A DNA stretch of 64,000 nucleotides from Scleromitrula shiraiana (GCA_028455995.1 JABELC010000006.1:2046001-2110000); one strand, 5' to 3'; counted from the first letter of the stretch, positions 37,365-48,932 are shown. Notes: generated by a model from the sequence alone, not told the origin. Numbers and translations: made by a program.

Positions 37365-37973
37365 ATGGATTTCAGAATACTTAGAAGACCGGTCAATGAT
37401 CTCTTCTCCACCAGATCCCAATATTTATTATCTCTAAACACCACCACTCAACGCCGCCATGAATCTTCATACAGGCGCACTCAACAACGTTTGAACGTCA
37501 AACCAGATCCAAATTTCGTTCCTTCAAGAAACGCAAACCAAGATCACATCATATTCAATCCACCATCTTCAAGTCCATCAGTTATCCACACACCACTGAA
37601 GTTTCTACCTAAAGACGACAAGAGAAGAAAACTTCTAAGCATCACCTCAGAACGACTCAATGCCCTCTCGAATCGATTACCACCTCCAGTCAACAAGAAA
37701 GAACTTACATATAAGAAGCATCATTTGAGCGAAGCGGATGTTACGGAGATTAGAAGGCTACGGGCGTTGGAACCAGATAGATGGACGAGAAATAAATTGG
37801 CACAGAAATATAATTGCTCTCCGATTTTCATTGGTATGGTTACGGAGGTATCGCAGGAGAAGAGAGATTTAGAGAAGGCGAAGTTGGAATCTATTAAGGC
37901 GCAATGGGGACCAAAGCGCGCATCGGCGAGAGAGGATAGGCAGAGGAGGAAGGAATTGGCGAAATCTGGATAA
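37365..37973 (+). CDS. Mitochondrial ribosomal large-subunit protein mL58 (Mrpl20)
   Basis: This is a component of the fungal mitochondrial large ribosomal subunit. It is a single exon of 202 residues. The N-terminus MDFRILRRPVNDLFSTRSQ is basic and poor in acid residues, as in mitochondrial targeting peptides, and RRHES marks a likely processing region. The family core is clear: KKHHLSEADVTEIRRLRALEP, then DRWTRNKLAQKYNCSPIFIGMV, then a charged Lys/Arg/Glu helix to the C-terminus (WGPKRASAREDRQRRKELA). This W-x-R-x-K-L-A…F-x-G-M-V arrangement is typical of the fungal L20/mL58 family. The ATG at 37365 is the first in frame. It is divergent from the disordered hypothetical gene. Confidence 0.88.
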   Translation: MDFRILRRPVNDLFSTRSQYLLSLNTTTQRRHESSYRRTQQRLNVKPDPNFVPSRNANQDHIIFNPPSSSPSVIHTPLKFLPKDDKRRKLLSITSERLNALSNRLPPPVNKKELTYKKHHLSEADVTEIRRLRALEPDRWTRNKLAQKYNCSPIFIGMVTEVSQEKRDLEKAKLESIKAQWGPKRASAREDRQRRKELAKSG

Positions 37974-38889
37974 ATGTGTGATGTGGAGGCAATATCACTC
38001 ATCGGTCGCCATTTAGAAAGGAAAACAAAAGATTGGCGACCATCAATCTTTTCGAACCGCAAGTCTTAGAGAGGAGGAGATCTTGCAGATTTGTTCATGA
38101 TGTGAATCAACTTCGGACCGCATACTCCACAATGGTGTTTGATATAATGTAGAACTATGTATAAAGACTCAGCATGGAAACGGAGATCAAAACCAGCATA
38201 ATTCTACTACTCCATTTATATATGTCTTTATTCTATTATGTGGCTATGTTTCTGATACATCGATCGAGTGATCAAAAACCTTCCAGTCAGGATTGAAAGA
38301 ACTCAATGTAGTGGCAATGAGCCATATTTCAGTTCCTGCTATCACTCGTTTCAGTTAGTATACCTACTGCCGACTATGACTCCGATCATATTCACAACTA
38401 TGACCCGATACTTCCCAAATTCATGTATCGTCACCAAGGTGAATCTCAAGAGTCACATTTACAAGCGGAACAAGTCATTGACAAAATTATTCTTTCCACT
38501 AACTCATATCTCTATGTGCAGTGATATCTCGAGCACAAATATTTTCTCGTTTTCCTCTATGGATTCCTTTTTACAACATTTCCTACATGCAAAATATTCG
38601 GAATCCAATATTTTGACAAGTGCAAGATACCTTTAAGCTCGATAGATAGATCAATACTTTCAACATACCATATCAAAATATTACATTTTCTAAATATCAT
38701 CCTCACATCTGTATTTTGCCTACATCACTCCATTCATCATCACCAATTACAGTTTCAGTTACCCTCAGCACCCAGTCAAAACTCCTCATCATCTTTGTCT
38801 TGACCTTTGGCGTCAAAGGTTTATTAGTTTCATACTGACTTTTATCAATACTATTATTGAGAGCTTAAAGTTTTCAACGATTTATCAAC
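37974..38889. other. Intergenic region after mL58
   Basis: About 0.9 kb, A+T-rich. A plus-strand frame at 38268-38636 lacks coding features. No gene recognised. The stretch before 38890 should hold the promoter of the next small gene. Confidence 0.45.
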
Positions 38890-39339
38890 ATGGGTTTGTC
38901 GGGCAGTGTACATTATCTTTGTGGGCATGTAGGGATTCCCGTCTCTGCAGCCTCTAATCTTGGCTCAAATCAAACAAAATACACCCGCGAAGATTTTATA
39001 GAGGAGTATGGCAGGATGGTTGGTAGGATAGAGTGGCAGAACGCGTTTAAGACATGCTTAGGGTGCATAAACAAACACTTGGACCTTAGTGTTGTATATG
39101 GCAACTATTTAAAAGCTTTACATACCATCTTCTATAATTTTGTCACCCCTGAGGAATATGTTGTTCAGAGGACTTGGATAGATGGCCGATGGATATTTGA
39201 TAATTGGCAACAGAAGATTTGGGAATACAATAAAAGTTTTCCCTTCTTTGCTAGTCTGAATGAGGCTGGAGGCCCTTCTGGTAACCAATCCTCTAACCAG
39301 GTGAGCATAATCTCTCCGGTTTTTCACTTCCTCACATGA
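38890..39339 (+). CDS. Small Cys/His hypothetical protein, copy A
   Basis: This frame of 149 codons begins MGLSGSVHYLCGHVG. Cys11-Gly-His (LCGH) and a later Cys56-x2-Cys59 (KTCLGCIN) could form one zinc site. The rest is aromatic and helical (IEWQNAF, WIFDNWQQKIWEY). No signal peptide or domain I recognise. The final residues VSIISPVFHFLT probably read into an intron, since CAG/GTGAGC at 39300-39301 is a good donor; a further exon may lie downstream but I could not place it. The next small gene has the same LCGH…CxxC layout, so the two look like diverged tandem duplicates. Confidence 0.5.
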   Translation: MGLSGSVHYLCGHVGIPVSAASNLGSNQTKYTREDFIEEYGRMVGRIEWQNAFKTCLGCINKHLDLSVVYGNYLKALHTIFYNFVTPEEYVVQRTWIDGRWIFDNWQQKIWEYNKSFPFFASLNEAGGPSGNQSSNQVSIISPVFHFLT

Positions 39340-40613
39340 AATTTACTTTGCCTGTTTCTTTCTCCTGGATCTCTCTTGCATATCAAATATTCCTGCGTCT
39401 TCTCCCCTAGACGTCTATTGCTATCAATCACTTGGATTTGTTTCCTAGAGTTCGTGGGCATATTCTGTTTTCTTGTAACACTCTTTTAATTTTAGTTTCA
39501 GTCTTAGTCTTCGTCTTAGCATAACATAAATAATTGTTTTCCTAAGACTTCTGTCAGAGACATCTTTCCCATTTATGATTGTAATCTAAGTTCTGTTGCA
39601 AACACCCTTGAACTCACCCAGTCTCTGGCCCATTTTAGGGAGTCACATCTCTACTCGTATTGAATGTTCATGTTATAACAACCTCCGGCAGGGGAAATTG
39701 AAAGTCCAAGCACAAGATATCAACCACAGATTTCTTGTAAATGAAGTTTTCTCCATGATAGTCTTCAGTGAATCAGGAAGCCCATCCACCAGTCCCCACC
39801 CCTCTTTACAGTAAATATTCATTCATATGCGTGAGTAATCAAGTATCTCGTCTGCTGCATATCAGGGACTAGGAAGTATGGTCTCTGTATTGAGTCTATC
39901 TATGTACGATAGTTCGTCACTGAATTAGAAAGCTTGTTGGAGTCTCTGCAGTAATAAATGGTTTTACATACATACTATCCATGTATTTTCCACGCAGCCT
40001 CCTGGCGCCTTTATCAGGATATGCTAGTTTCTATATTTAATCCACATATAAATGATGTTCCAGTAAATCAAAGAACTCGTTCGCAAATCCTTACCCCTAT
40101 ATACAGTAATAATCGTCCATATGATTGAATATCTTTCCACTGCGGGGTCTGTTTCACGCAGGTAATTACTTTCTATGTTGAACATAACGTACTTTGGTCA
40201 CTATTCATACCCTATCAACTTATTCTGCAATCTAACCATACCTGATTTCCCCGTCGTGAGCTTGAATAGAACTTCCTCTTCCTCTCGAGCTCTAATTTCT
40301 TCCATCTTCACATACCATGTCAAAAACTATTCGAGATATCTCCCCATCATAAAACGACGGTTCTCTAAGTCACATATCCAAACCTGCTTCGCTTTCCATC
40401 TACCTCGAACAAACTTATTCGACTTCGACCTCCAGCATTCTACATAGCTCCGACCTTCTCGTCTACTTCAAGCTTATCAATATTCTTGAAGTGTTTTATC
40501 ACAATCCTCAGCATAGTCTGATCCTCATACCGTGTTATTCAATCTCTGAATAGACTTGTAAAGTTGACTGTTTTTTTCTGGAACTCAGGAAGACATCGAT
40601 ATCATCTCCAAAA
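39340..40613. other. 1.3-kb spacer between the two LCGH genes
   Basis: This A+T-rich stretch has short frames only. It may contain the missing 3' exon of copy A and the promoter of copy B. No other feature seen. Confidence 0.4.
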
Positions 40614-41267
40614 ATGTCCGAGAAACCTATTGATTTACGGCTATGCGGGCACCCAGAAGCCACATCAGATCATTTCGAGGACGTTTATGTCGTTTATGAT
40701 ACGCTCCTTACAATAAGCGCCAATGTTACCGTGACACTAAGGGAGGTCTGCACTAGATGCCGCTTCGAAACTAAGCTTCTAGAATATGAGGCTGTATTCA
40801 GAGAACTATGGAGTTTTTATTGCACCCGTTGGAATGAGCTCTGGGATAAGAAAGATGATAGTGTAAAAGAATTTGAGAGTGTTGATGCGGCGCTTCATAA
40901 ACATATTGCAATGACGTGGGAGGCACTAGAGTTTAACAAAGCAATTGACATGTATAATTTTCCATTGAATATATCGAATCGAATTGGAGACGCGGAGTCT
41001 CTTGTCGCCCGTAGTTCAATTCCTTACACACTGGATTTGGTAACCCCTAGTTCGACTACTAGAACTGTCGCAAAATCTGGAGGGGATATCTCAGGGGATG
41101 GTCTTAATAACCCAGGATGTCAGAGACTTGGGTTAGGTAATGTATGTATCTTAGAGACAGAAAGGCGGGAAGCAGAGGGAAGCAGGACGGGACTATCAGC
41201 ATTTACTAAGTTCTATTTGTATTTCTTTTGTCAACCAAAGTATTGTTTCTTTTTTTATGGGTCATAG
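40614..41267 (+). CDS. Small Cys/His hypothetical protein, copy B
   Basis: This frame of 217 codons begins MSEKPIDLRLCGHPEA. It shares with copy A a CGH element near the start (Cys11) and a Cys-x2-Cys about 35-45 residues later (REVCTRCRFE, around 46-49), followed by a helical aromatic region (YEAVFRELWSFYCTRWNELWDKK). The C-terminus from about residue 190 (KFYLYFFCQPKYCFFFYGS) is unlike the rest and may be read-through past a missed donor or a degraded tail. Function unknown. Similarity to copy A is mine by eye and limited to this pattern. Confidence 0.5.
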   Translation: MSEKPIDLRLCGHPEATSDHFEDVYVVYDTLLTISANVTVTLREVCTRCRFETKLLEYEAVFRELWSFYCTRWNELWDKKDDSVKEFESVDAALHKHIAMTWEALEFNKAIDMYNFPLNISNRIGDAESLVARSSIPYTLDLVTPSSTTRTVAKSGGDISGDGLNNPGCQRLGLGNVCILETERREAEGSRTGLSAFTKFYLYFFCQPKYCFFFYGS

Positions 41268-41801
41268 CATTAGTTTAGTCGTGGGATATTTGTTTCTTTT
41301 ATATTCATCTTCTGAGGGGGGGGGCTGACACACTCGTTATTATTTTTCATTCCAGACAATACATTTCCAGACAATACAATCATAAATTTTCTCGTATCAT
41401 GTATGATTTATCATCATCATATTACTGCATTGGACTTTCTATGTATATGTATTCGATTAAAGTGAAGTGATATATATTTCTACATCAGATCTAATCATCT
41501 ATAAATATAATGGATATCGGTCATATATGATTGGCATCCGCAACTTGAAAATTGCAACAGAAATAAGAGTAAGAGCGAGAAAGATAGATCTTCTATTGAC
41601 CTGACTTGCAAAATAGTATAACTGCTTTAAATCCTATGACTCCTTTACAATCCTTCCTAGCGAAAATAAAACTCACAATGAATTTCAGATCAATATCATA
41701 CCAATACAGCAGAGTAAATAGAGAATATCGCCTATTTCTCTTTCCATCACATAAACCACATAACCATCCACATCAACCTAAAGTATCCCCCCTTTTCCAG
41801 A
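41268..41801. other. Intergenic region after copy B
   Basis: About 530 bp, A+T-rich with a short run of nine G near 41318. No gene seen. Confidence 0.5.
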
Positions 41802-42375
41802 GTGTCCTTTTCGTCTACTACAGAAATCACCATTACCACATACACCTTATCAGCGCCAACATCACAGCTCGATTTCTTTATTAGCAAAACGTCTTACACC
41901 TACCCATCACCACTTTACGCTTCCCAGCCATACACAACCCAACTATCCCCCACCCCAACAATATGCCACCAACCAACCCATCATCCAATACCTCCGCGAA
42001 CACGTCGAATTCAACCCACCGCAAACCTCATATCCTGTTCCAACCTCCACCCCCCTGGATCCAATACCTCACCATCCAACACCTCACCATCCAACACCTC
42101 ACCATCCAACACCTCACCATGCATACAGCAGCCCCTTCCCACCCACCCAAAACCCAAAACCCAAAACCAAACCCGCACCACGCACCACACACTCCTCGCT
42201 CTGCCCCAACAGCCCACAACAATCTACGTAGCCCAAGCCGTCATACCCACCAACATCTACACCTTCTCCCTTGAATTTGCGACGGGGGTCTGAACCGGGG
42301 ATATGAGGGGTTTCGGGGCGAATGGAGGAGTTTCTTGGAGTTGGCGAGACATTGGGTGGATATTGAGTTGGGGTA
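41802..42375 (+). pseudogene. Possible broken Pro-rich gene with several frame changes
   Basis: Codon third-position bias (C-ending, then G-ending) marks a plus-strand coding region, but no single frame carries it. To about 41,950 the biased frame is that of ATG 41802. From about 41,955 to 42,200 the biased frame is one base on (YATNQPIIQYLREHVEFNPP, then a PTPHH repeat). From 42,200 to 42,290 it returns to the first frame (YVAQAVIPTNIYTFSLEFATG). From 42,285 to a TAG at 42,373-42,375 it shifts again (GFRGEWRSFLELARHWVDIELG). Two changes sit at C- or G-homopolymers. Either the gene is decayed, the runs are mis-sequenced, or unrecognised introns intervene; no canonical GT-AG pair fits. Product unknown. 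Confidence 0.4.
42070..42120 (+). repeat. CACCATCCAACACCT 15-bp tandem repeat
   Basis: There are three full copies and part of a fourth. The unit is a multiple of three, so in the biased frame it encodes a repeating PTPHH peptide, consistent with a coding origin. Confidence 0.9.
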
Positions 42376-43424
42376 GATGTATGGGGGGGGGGGGTTGTCG
42401 GTAGATCTTCATGGGAGTTATGTTGTTGTTGTTGAGAAGGAGGAGGAGGAGGAGGAGGAGGAGGAGGAGGAGAACGCTACTATGAAATCTCCTGCGCGGT
42501 CTTAGGTGGTATTTCAATAGGGTAATTATATAAATACATAACCATAATAGCAATTCCACGACCAATATTAGGAAGAAACCCACCATAGTATGTTTCCAGT
42601 CATATGGGGCGAGTCATCAAGTAAGCTAGCGAGCCAGACACCATATCATTGCACCTCTTGCGTTGCATTAAAACCATGTATTCCCTCAAAGGATGATTCT
42701 CGGTCTCGAGGTTGGCCGTGGTACGTGACATCAAATGCTCGATTATTATTATTTATGCAGATCTCTTATTTTCTTTCCTTCATCTTGCTGTGTATTTATT
42801 TATCTTCGCGGTCTTTGCGGGAACTGTGTATGCTAAATAAAGCACCCATTGCCGCATACTGCAATGCACTACATCGAGAACTAACTAATCAGACGACGTT
42901 TCTGTGGTTTTGAGACCATGCTGCGCGTCGTGTTCGGGGCGAATCGGGATTTAAACAGCTCGTTTTGATTGTGAGCGACTTGTCTAACGGGCTCGCTATC
43001 ACTTACAAGTAGACAAGTTGATGTGTATCAAAAGTAGCCTTACATATATATATAAAATTACCAGTGCATACTTGAGGTCTAAAATTATAACGATTAGCAT
43101 TGATGTATATAACTGTAGGTAAATAGGACTCTCACCATTCACCATCTAGAGAATTATAATGGATCATGACCATGTCTGCAAATGAAACAAATTTAAATTT
43201 CAAGCAAGTATCAGTTATCATTAACTGTCAATACCATAGAAGAAAATCTACACTTGTAACTTGCAAGTTCCTTGGTGATTAGTTTATCCATCTATATACA
43301 TACATATTGTGCATGCTAATCAATATATACAGACCCAAACCCAAACCCAAACCCAAACCCAAACGCAATCAAAATATCAAAATACCAACAAACGAATATA
43401 CACGCAAAACTCACATCCTCACCA
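42376..43424. other. 1.05-kb intergenic region with GAG and CCCAAA repeats
   Basis: The region contains (GGA)n at 42437-42473 and (CCCAAA)n at 43333-43364. Short frames only. No gene recognised. Confidence 0.5.
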
Positions 43425-44572
43425 CTAACCCACCAACCTCAAAACCATAACTCCCTTCGCAAAACTCGGGTCCACAATTTTCCCATCTCTGCCTATCACC
43501 TCAATTAAACCTTTCGCTACCAATCTCCTAGCCGCCTGTCTACATCTCTCTCGTGATCTTTTTGGCTTCTCTATTTCCATGTCCATTTCTTGTCCTTCTC
43601 CTATGCTATCTTTATTTTCTATATCTGCACTCGCCTTTTCAATTGTCTCTTTATGCGTCCCTTCATCTGACGCTCCACCTTCTGCTTCTGCTTCTGCTTC
43701 TGCTTCTCGTTCCTCCTCTCCCCCAGCCCTCTCCCTCCTCTCCCTCAATACAATGTCCTCAACCTCGTCACACGTAACCGTCACACTCTTTAGTTCTCCT
43801 TCGCCCCGCTTAGAACGTTCCCTCTTCAACGCCAATAACTCCATAATCCTGTCTTCGAACTGCGTATCCAGAGAATTAGTTCTTGGTTTGTGAGCCCGAC
43901 AGGTACGCGAACAGTGAGTTATCGAGGGCCAATTTTTCTGTTGGGTGGACGGTAAGGGGGTGGTTAGTTTTGGCTTTGTCATATGTTGGGGGATGATGGG
44001 ACTAGCAGGACTAATAAGGTAATGAATGAATGGTGGATGGTGTGGGGATGAGAAGGGGGGGGGCAATAGGGCATAAGCGAGAATTTTACACTGATGCAAA
44101 CAAATTGACGAGAAGCGAGCAAATAAGGAGTAAGTGAGTCAATTAATTAGGAGCAGGTAACACGAGGGCGAGGTGGGAATTAGATGTCAGGTGGGAACTC
44201 GGGAAAAACGAGAGAAGGCACAGGCAAATGAGGTCAGCACTATGTGTACAGTACGTATGTATGCGTACATAAACAATGTAGCGATGGGTATAGAGTAAAA
44301 TTTAAGCGCAACGCAACGCAACGTAAAGTAACGTAACGATAAAATATGAAAACAGTCTAGTCACTTGATTTCCCCTCAACCACAAAGTACCAACCAAAAA
44401 AGAACCAAACCCATAACAGAGAAATCAAACCTACCTCCCATTTCTTCCTCCAAGTAATCCTCCTCCCACAAGTCGCACAAATCTTATCAGCCCTCTGTTG
44501 TAGCTGCTGTTCTGGATTTTCCCCTCTCCTCCCTCTTTCGCTTCCTCCCGATTTACTACCTTTACTACTCAT
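43425..44572 (-). CDS. DUF2256-DUF3253 fusion protein
   Basis: Two exons, 44572-44435 and 43937-43425, joined in frame across a 497-nt intron (GTAGGT donor, CAACAG acceptor), give 216 residues. Exon 1 ends KICATCGRRITWRKKWE and exon 2 opens KNWPSITHCSRTCR. Joined, they rebuild the DUF2256 zinc-ribbon pattern: CxxCGR…WRKKWE…W…CxxxCR, with Cys32, Cys35, Cys55 and Cys59. The C-terminal half is the winged-helix DUF3253 (VTCDEVEDIVL … RCRQAARRLVAKGLIEVIGRDGKIVDPS). Between them is an acidic Glu-Ala repeat insert. In bacteria DUF2256 is often near photolyase/cryptochrome genes, but the function is unknown. The ATG at 44572 was preferred over upstream ones because the longer N-terminus is low-complexity. 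Alternative: two genes, unlikely because each half would lack half of the zinc ribbon. Confidence 0.8.
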
Positions 44573-46290
44573 ACTTAAAAACCTACCTGCAAATCTCCCT
44601 CCAAATCTCCCTCCAAATCCAAATCCTGATTTTAACAGCAATAAAGGCAGCTGATGAAAAGAATGCGTTGTCCCTCCCCCTCCCCCTCTTGCTCTTCCCG
44701 TTCCTGTCCCTCGACTCAAATTCAAGCTTACAAACCACGTGTGCTTGTGTACAATGGTTATGGGTTGGATTCGTGGGGGTGGTAATCGCATGAATAAGTT
44801 TCCAGTTTCTTTAAGGGGTGTGGTATGGTATGGTATGGTATGGTATAGTATTATAGTGTGGTGTGGATCAATCAAAACAGGCAAAAAAGCCCAAAATCAA
44901 ATACGGTAAAAGGGTAATGGTATGGTAAGGTAAGGTATGGTATGGTAAGGTAAGGTAACTGAAAAAGGTACCCGAAATAGTGGTGTGTGGGATGATGACG
45001 ATGATGAGGTGAGAACCATTCTCAGCCGTTCTTATCTGTCATCTGTTCTGTTCCGTTCTGTTCTGTTCGGAGTCGGATGCTCTAATTTTTTTTTATTTTT
45101 TTTATTTTTTTTTAGCTCGGGCTGTTCTAGAATCTCTGTGGGTAAAAATCCTTGCATGGTTAAATGGAATGGGTACGTACCTACAGCCCTGTAGTACTTA
45201 TATACATGCGGAAATAGCTTTACCCGGTGGATGGATGGTGGCCGAGTGAATGATTACATCTGGAAGGATTGGATTGGATTGGATTCAATTCAGATTTTTG
45301 GGTGGTATTTTTATAGAAGAAGAAAAAGAGTAGTGAAACGTGGACCTATAAGATTGGAGTTTGATTTCATTTGATTTCATATGATTTATGGGAATTTTTT
45401 GCTTTTTGGAGAAAATATATAGGGATATATTGGAGAAAATATATAGGGATATATATATGTATAATATAATTACTATACGACGATAGATGACCTACTATCA
45501 ACGCGATATCTCTTTGCTAAATCTCGTCTATGGTACTAAATTCTATTCTATTCTATATACGTAAGGAACAAATTATAGAGAATGTCTGTTTTCCGTTCCA
45601 GGTCTTATTCAAACCCGATTATATATCGTAAATACCTAATACAATCTCAATACAATCTCAATACAAGATTAAGTAAGTACTTTCTTTCATATATATCACA
45701 ATCTAACCCCTCCTAAAATTCCCCATAAACAAAAATCCGGGGAAGAAAACCTCCGGATCCATCAACACCATGTACTTACTGTATTAAAAAATATACCGTG
45801 TTTGCTTGCCCTCTTGCTTGCCCGGGCCTACTCTAGCTATAAATCGCACCAAAAGAATACATAGCACCTACCTACCTAACCTACCAACCTACCAACCAAC
45901 CCAATACAATACCACTCAAACCCAGTACTCAAGCACCAGCCGCCAAGATCCGCCAATGAATTAATTCCCTATTCCAATAAATAGGATTTCGAAAAAACCA
46001 TCGTGTTTGATTCTCTTTTGCATGGTGGGTGTTTTGAGGGATATGTTATATTTTGTCGTTTCCCTCGATCGTTTAATATTGATGATTGATTAATTAATCG
46101 ATTAATTTTATTATAATGGTAAATACATAAATCTCACAATATATCTCACGATGGAAATTGGACCCAATTCCATGGTATTCTTATCGATCAAGATAGGTAG
46201 GTAGGTATGTATGTATATATATATGTATATATGTAAGTATACGTAACCTACAGAAATCCATCCCTTTTCGATTTTCGATCTTAGTTTTGG

Positions 46291-46326
46291 ATTTCGATTT
46301 CGATTTCGATTTCGATTTCGATTTCG
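46291..46326. repeat. (ATTTCG)6 microsatellite
   Basis: There are six perfect copies of a hexamer in noncoding sequence. Confidence 0.9.
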
Positions 46327-46496
46327 GCATCGTATATTATGATAATCTTCATATCACATTACATCACACCTCATCACATCACATTACACATCACATTACA
46401 TTTACATTTCAGGGAGAAGGGTTTAATGAGGAGGATAAAATGTGATTATGTACGTCATAGTCAGGGATAGGATAAGGAACTAGAGAGGGAAGGGCT

Positions 46497-46565
46497 CGAG
46501 AGTCGAGGATCGAGGGTCGAGGATCGAGGGTCGAGGGTCGAGGGTTAGAAGGGGGGTCGAGGGTT
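46497..46565. repeat. TCGAGGG 7-bp degenerate array
   Basis: The array holds about eight copies of TCGAGGG or TCGAGGA, with one interruption near 46545-46555. It is noncoding. Confidence 0.85.
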
Positions 46566-47114
46566 ACATACATGTACGCTTATGCAGCCTTGTGAGATCT
46601 CTAGAGCTATTTCAATCATTTCAATCTTGATATCCGTATATGATATGGATATTTAAAATAATGGGAATGTATACTGTACACATGTAGTATTCGAATTCAA
46701 GTGGGACATTTCATAATTTAATCTCGACTTGTCTTGATTTGACTGGACTTGGTTTGTCTTGATTTGACTTGACTTGATTTGATTTGATTTGACTATGATC
46801 ATGAAGGCATCAAAACGGATAAAGTAGATCAAAACTTCATGTTTGAGAGGGAAGTGAAATAAATGTATTGTGTTTGTAGTTCACGAGCAACTTCTTTACT
46901 TCCTTCCTTCCCCTTCCTTTTTCATTTGAATGTTTAGTCTATTCTAGTCTAATCTATTCTATTTCACCTTCACCTTCACCTTTAACTTATAACTTTCACC
47001 TTCATATCCTATCATATCCTATCATATCATCATCTCTGATCAATTACTACCAACCCTCCCTATCAATAATTACCCAACTCGAACACGATGAACCATCGCG
47101 ACTTAAACATCGAA

Positions 47115-47415
47115 TTAATTTATCCACGCAAACTTCTCTTTCCTCCTCGAAAGTCTCCCAAGAACAGGAGTTGGTCGTTTAGATAATAATTTAACAATAT
47201 TCTTCTTCTTCTTCGTTTGATCTTCTAAAAATTGATCTTCCTGCTCTTCAAACCTTTTTCTAACATCACCAACCTCACGATACAGCGGATGATATTTAGG
47301 ATACCGATGTCGAAATAATTTTGAGCCGGGTCCATGGTATTTCTTTCCATCTTGGATCAGCTATAAGAAGACCGGCTCCAAAATTGTGTCAGAATGTGAT
47401 ACTTAATACTACCAT
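47115..47415 (-). CDS. Probable small basic protein, two exons
   Basis: A minus-strand open stretch (47360-47115) encodes a compact, charged sequence that looks like real protein: GPGSKLFRHRYPKYHPLYREV, then VRKRFEEQEDQFLEDQTKKKKN, then LSKRPTPVLGRLSRRKEKFAWIN and stop. It has no ATG in frame. Just upstream is a TATAG acceptor with a CTGAC branch-like site, and 52 nt further an ATG followed directly by GTAGTA. Splicing ATG to CTG gives 82 residues. The donor is not ideal, so the first exon is uncertain; the second is more secure. The length, basic charge and YPKYHPLY motif suggest a small conserved protein, possibly mitochondrial or RNA-linked, but I do not recognise it. Confidence 0.5.
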
Positions 47416-48571
47416 ATCTCTTTCTCTTTCAAAGTTCTTTCAATCCCGCAGTGTCTAATATCGTGAGTGTATGGTGAGTGAGAAATCCATAAAATATCCT
47501 TTGCAACTATATATTTTTGAAAAGCAATTTTTATCCTTCTCTTCTTTCTCTTCTCTCTTATTGTTTGTTTATCACCGTCTCGTATAGGCTATCCTAATAA
47601 GAAAATATAGATAATATATCAGACAGTTTTCCGCAGTGATATCTTTCTGAAAAAGCTCGATAAGGTTGATCATGAATACAAACCCCGCTGAAAAACTCAT
47701 TGGGAATAATATTTGAGCTAAATAAGTTGCGCTGGCAACGTTATCAGTCGTTGAGAACGAAAGAAACATTCCCCTTGGATTATTTTGGGGTTCATTTGGA
47801 AAAGAGTGTGTGTTTGTTTGCCAGATTCACTGGTTCGTTCATCATTGGTCTCTGTAAATTTCAGCTTATTGATAGAGATGCCATGATTGGATCTACAACG
47901 ATATCTCTTCATGAGCAACTGCACATGTGAAAATTTCAGCGTATCTGTTGAGAAGTTTTGTAAAGATATAGAAGTATCCCTTACTATACATCGTGTATTC
48001 GATAAGGTATAAATGCTTCGTACATCCGCTCTAGTAAAATTCTCATGGAGAACAACAGATATTGCAGACATAGGATTTTGGCGATTCGTTCGATAAGAGG
48101 AAAAGAAAGGTATATCGTTCTACTTCTAGCCCACGTAGAGAAAGAATATGTATGATAAGCATTGGGATCCAAGGAACTCTCTCATCCGACGATTGCAAAG
48201 AGAAAAGCAAGCTATGGAAGTATCGGGCAGAAAATCCACAATATCTGATATTATTTCCGCAGGTAGATTTAAGAGGGGAATAGTGGTAGTTTGTTCAGTG
48301 GCGGTTTGTTCTTGGTCTGAGGAAATAGTAATGCGATGGTTTGACCACCGAGATTTAATTATTAAGCATTTGTCAACACATGTTGAGATTTTCTCAATTG
48401 AATTTGGAATGAAAGATATTAGGAGTATTGTAGGAAATACATTAAGATTATTATTATTATTAATTAGAGAATGATTGATTGATTGATTTTGAGACTCTCC
48501 ATCAAAATATAGGTAATTGAAATCTATATTCTATAAATACAGCCAAGTAACTTTTAAGGCTAATAAAGACG

Positions 48572-48606
<35 letters not shown>

Positions 48607-48932
48607 GACGACGTTGACGACTTTTCACAACTCAAGCTCGTTGTACTTATTATTTATTACTTACTTACTAGCTGGTAAGTTGACCAGGACCAAATGTAAT
48701 GTAAGTAAGTGGCTTATTATGATTACTAATATTAGAATCCTGAAAACCCAACTTTGGGAAATCTTGGAAGGGAGGAATCCAGATTGATATTGATGGATGT
48801 TCTTTCTTTTCCAGGTTATTGGTTTAGCATCTGGGTAATCAATCCCATAGTTCCATATGTGAGGTAGGATTGGATGCGTAGTACGGTAGTACGGTGGTAT
48901 GGTAGTACGGTTGTAACCGTGAATTGTTGTAC

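Larger units (their letters stand above)
44573..47114. other. 2.5-kb microsatellite-rich spacer
   Basis: The spacer carries many simple repeats: GGTAT/GGTAA at 44819-44846 and 44921-44957, GTTCT near 45045-45068, (ATTTCG)6 at 46291-46326, a TCGAGGG 7-mer array at 46497-46565, and TTGATTTGAC-type 46730-46795. The only frames are short. No gene seen. Confidence 0.6.

Noticed and set aside
40175..40447. 90-codon plus-strand frame between the LCGH genes
   Set aside because: Low-complexity, A+T-rich, no motif. It could only be a missing exon by guess, so no call was made.
44573..44884. Longer N-terminus for the DUF2256-DUF3253 protein
   Set aside because: The extension is simple repeat sequence (His/Thr/Tyr, Gly-rich) from GGTAT and CCCCT tracts, so the ATG at 44572 was preferred.
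48148..48474. 108-codon plus-strand frame
   Set aside because: It ends in a leucine run made from TTA repeats and has no recognisable domain or codon bias.
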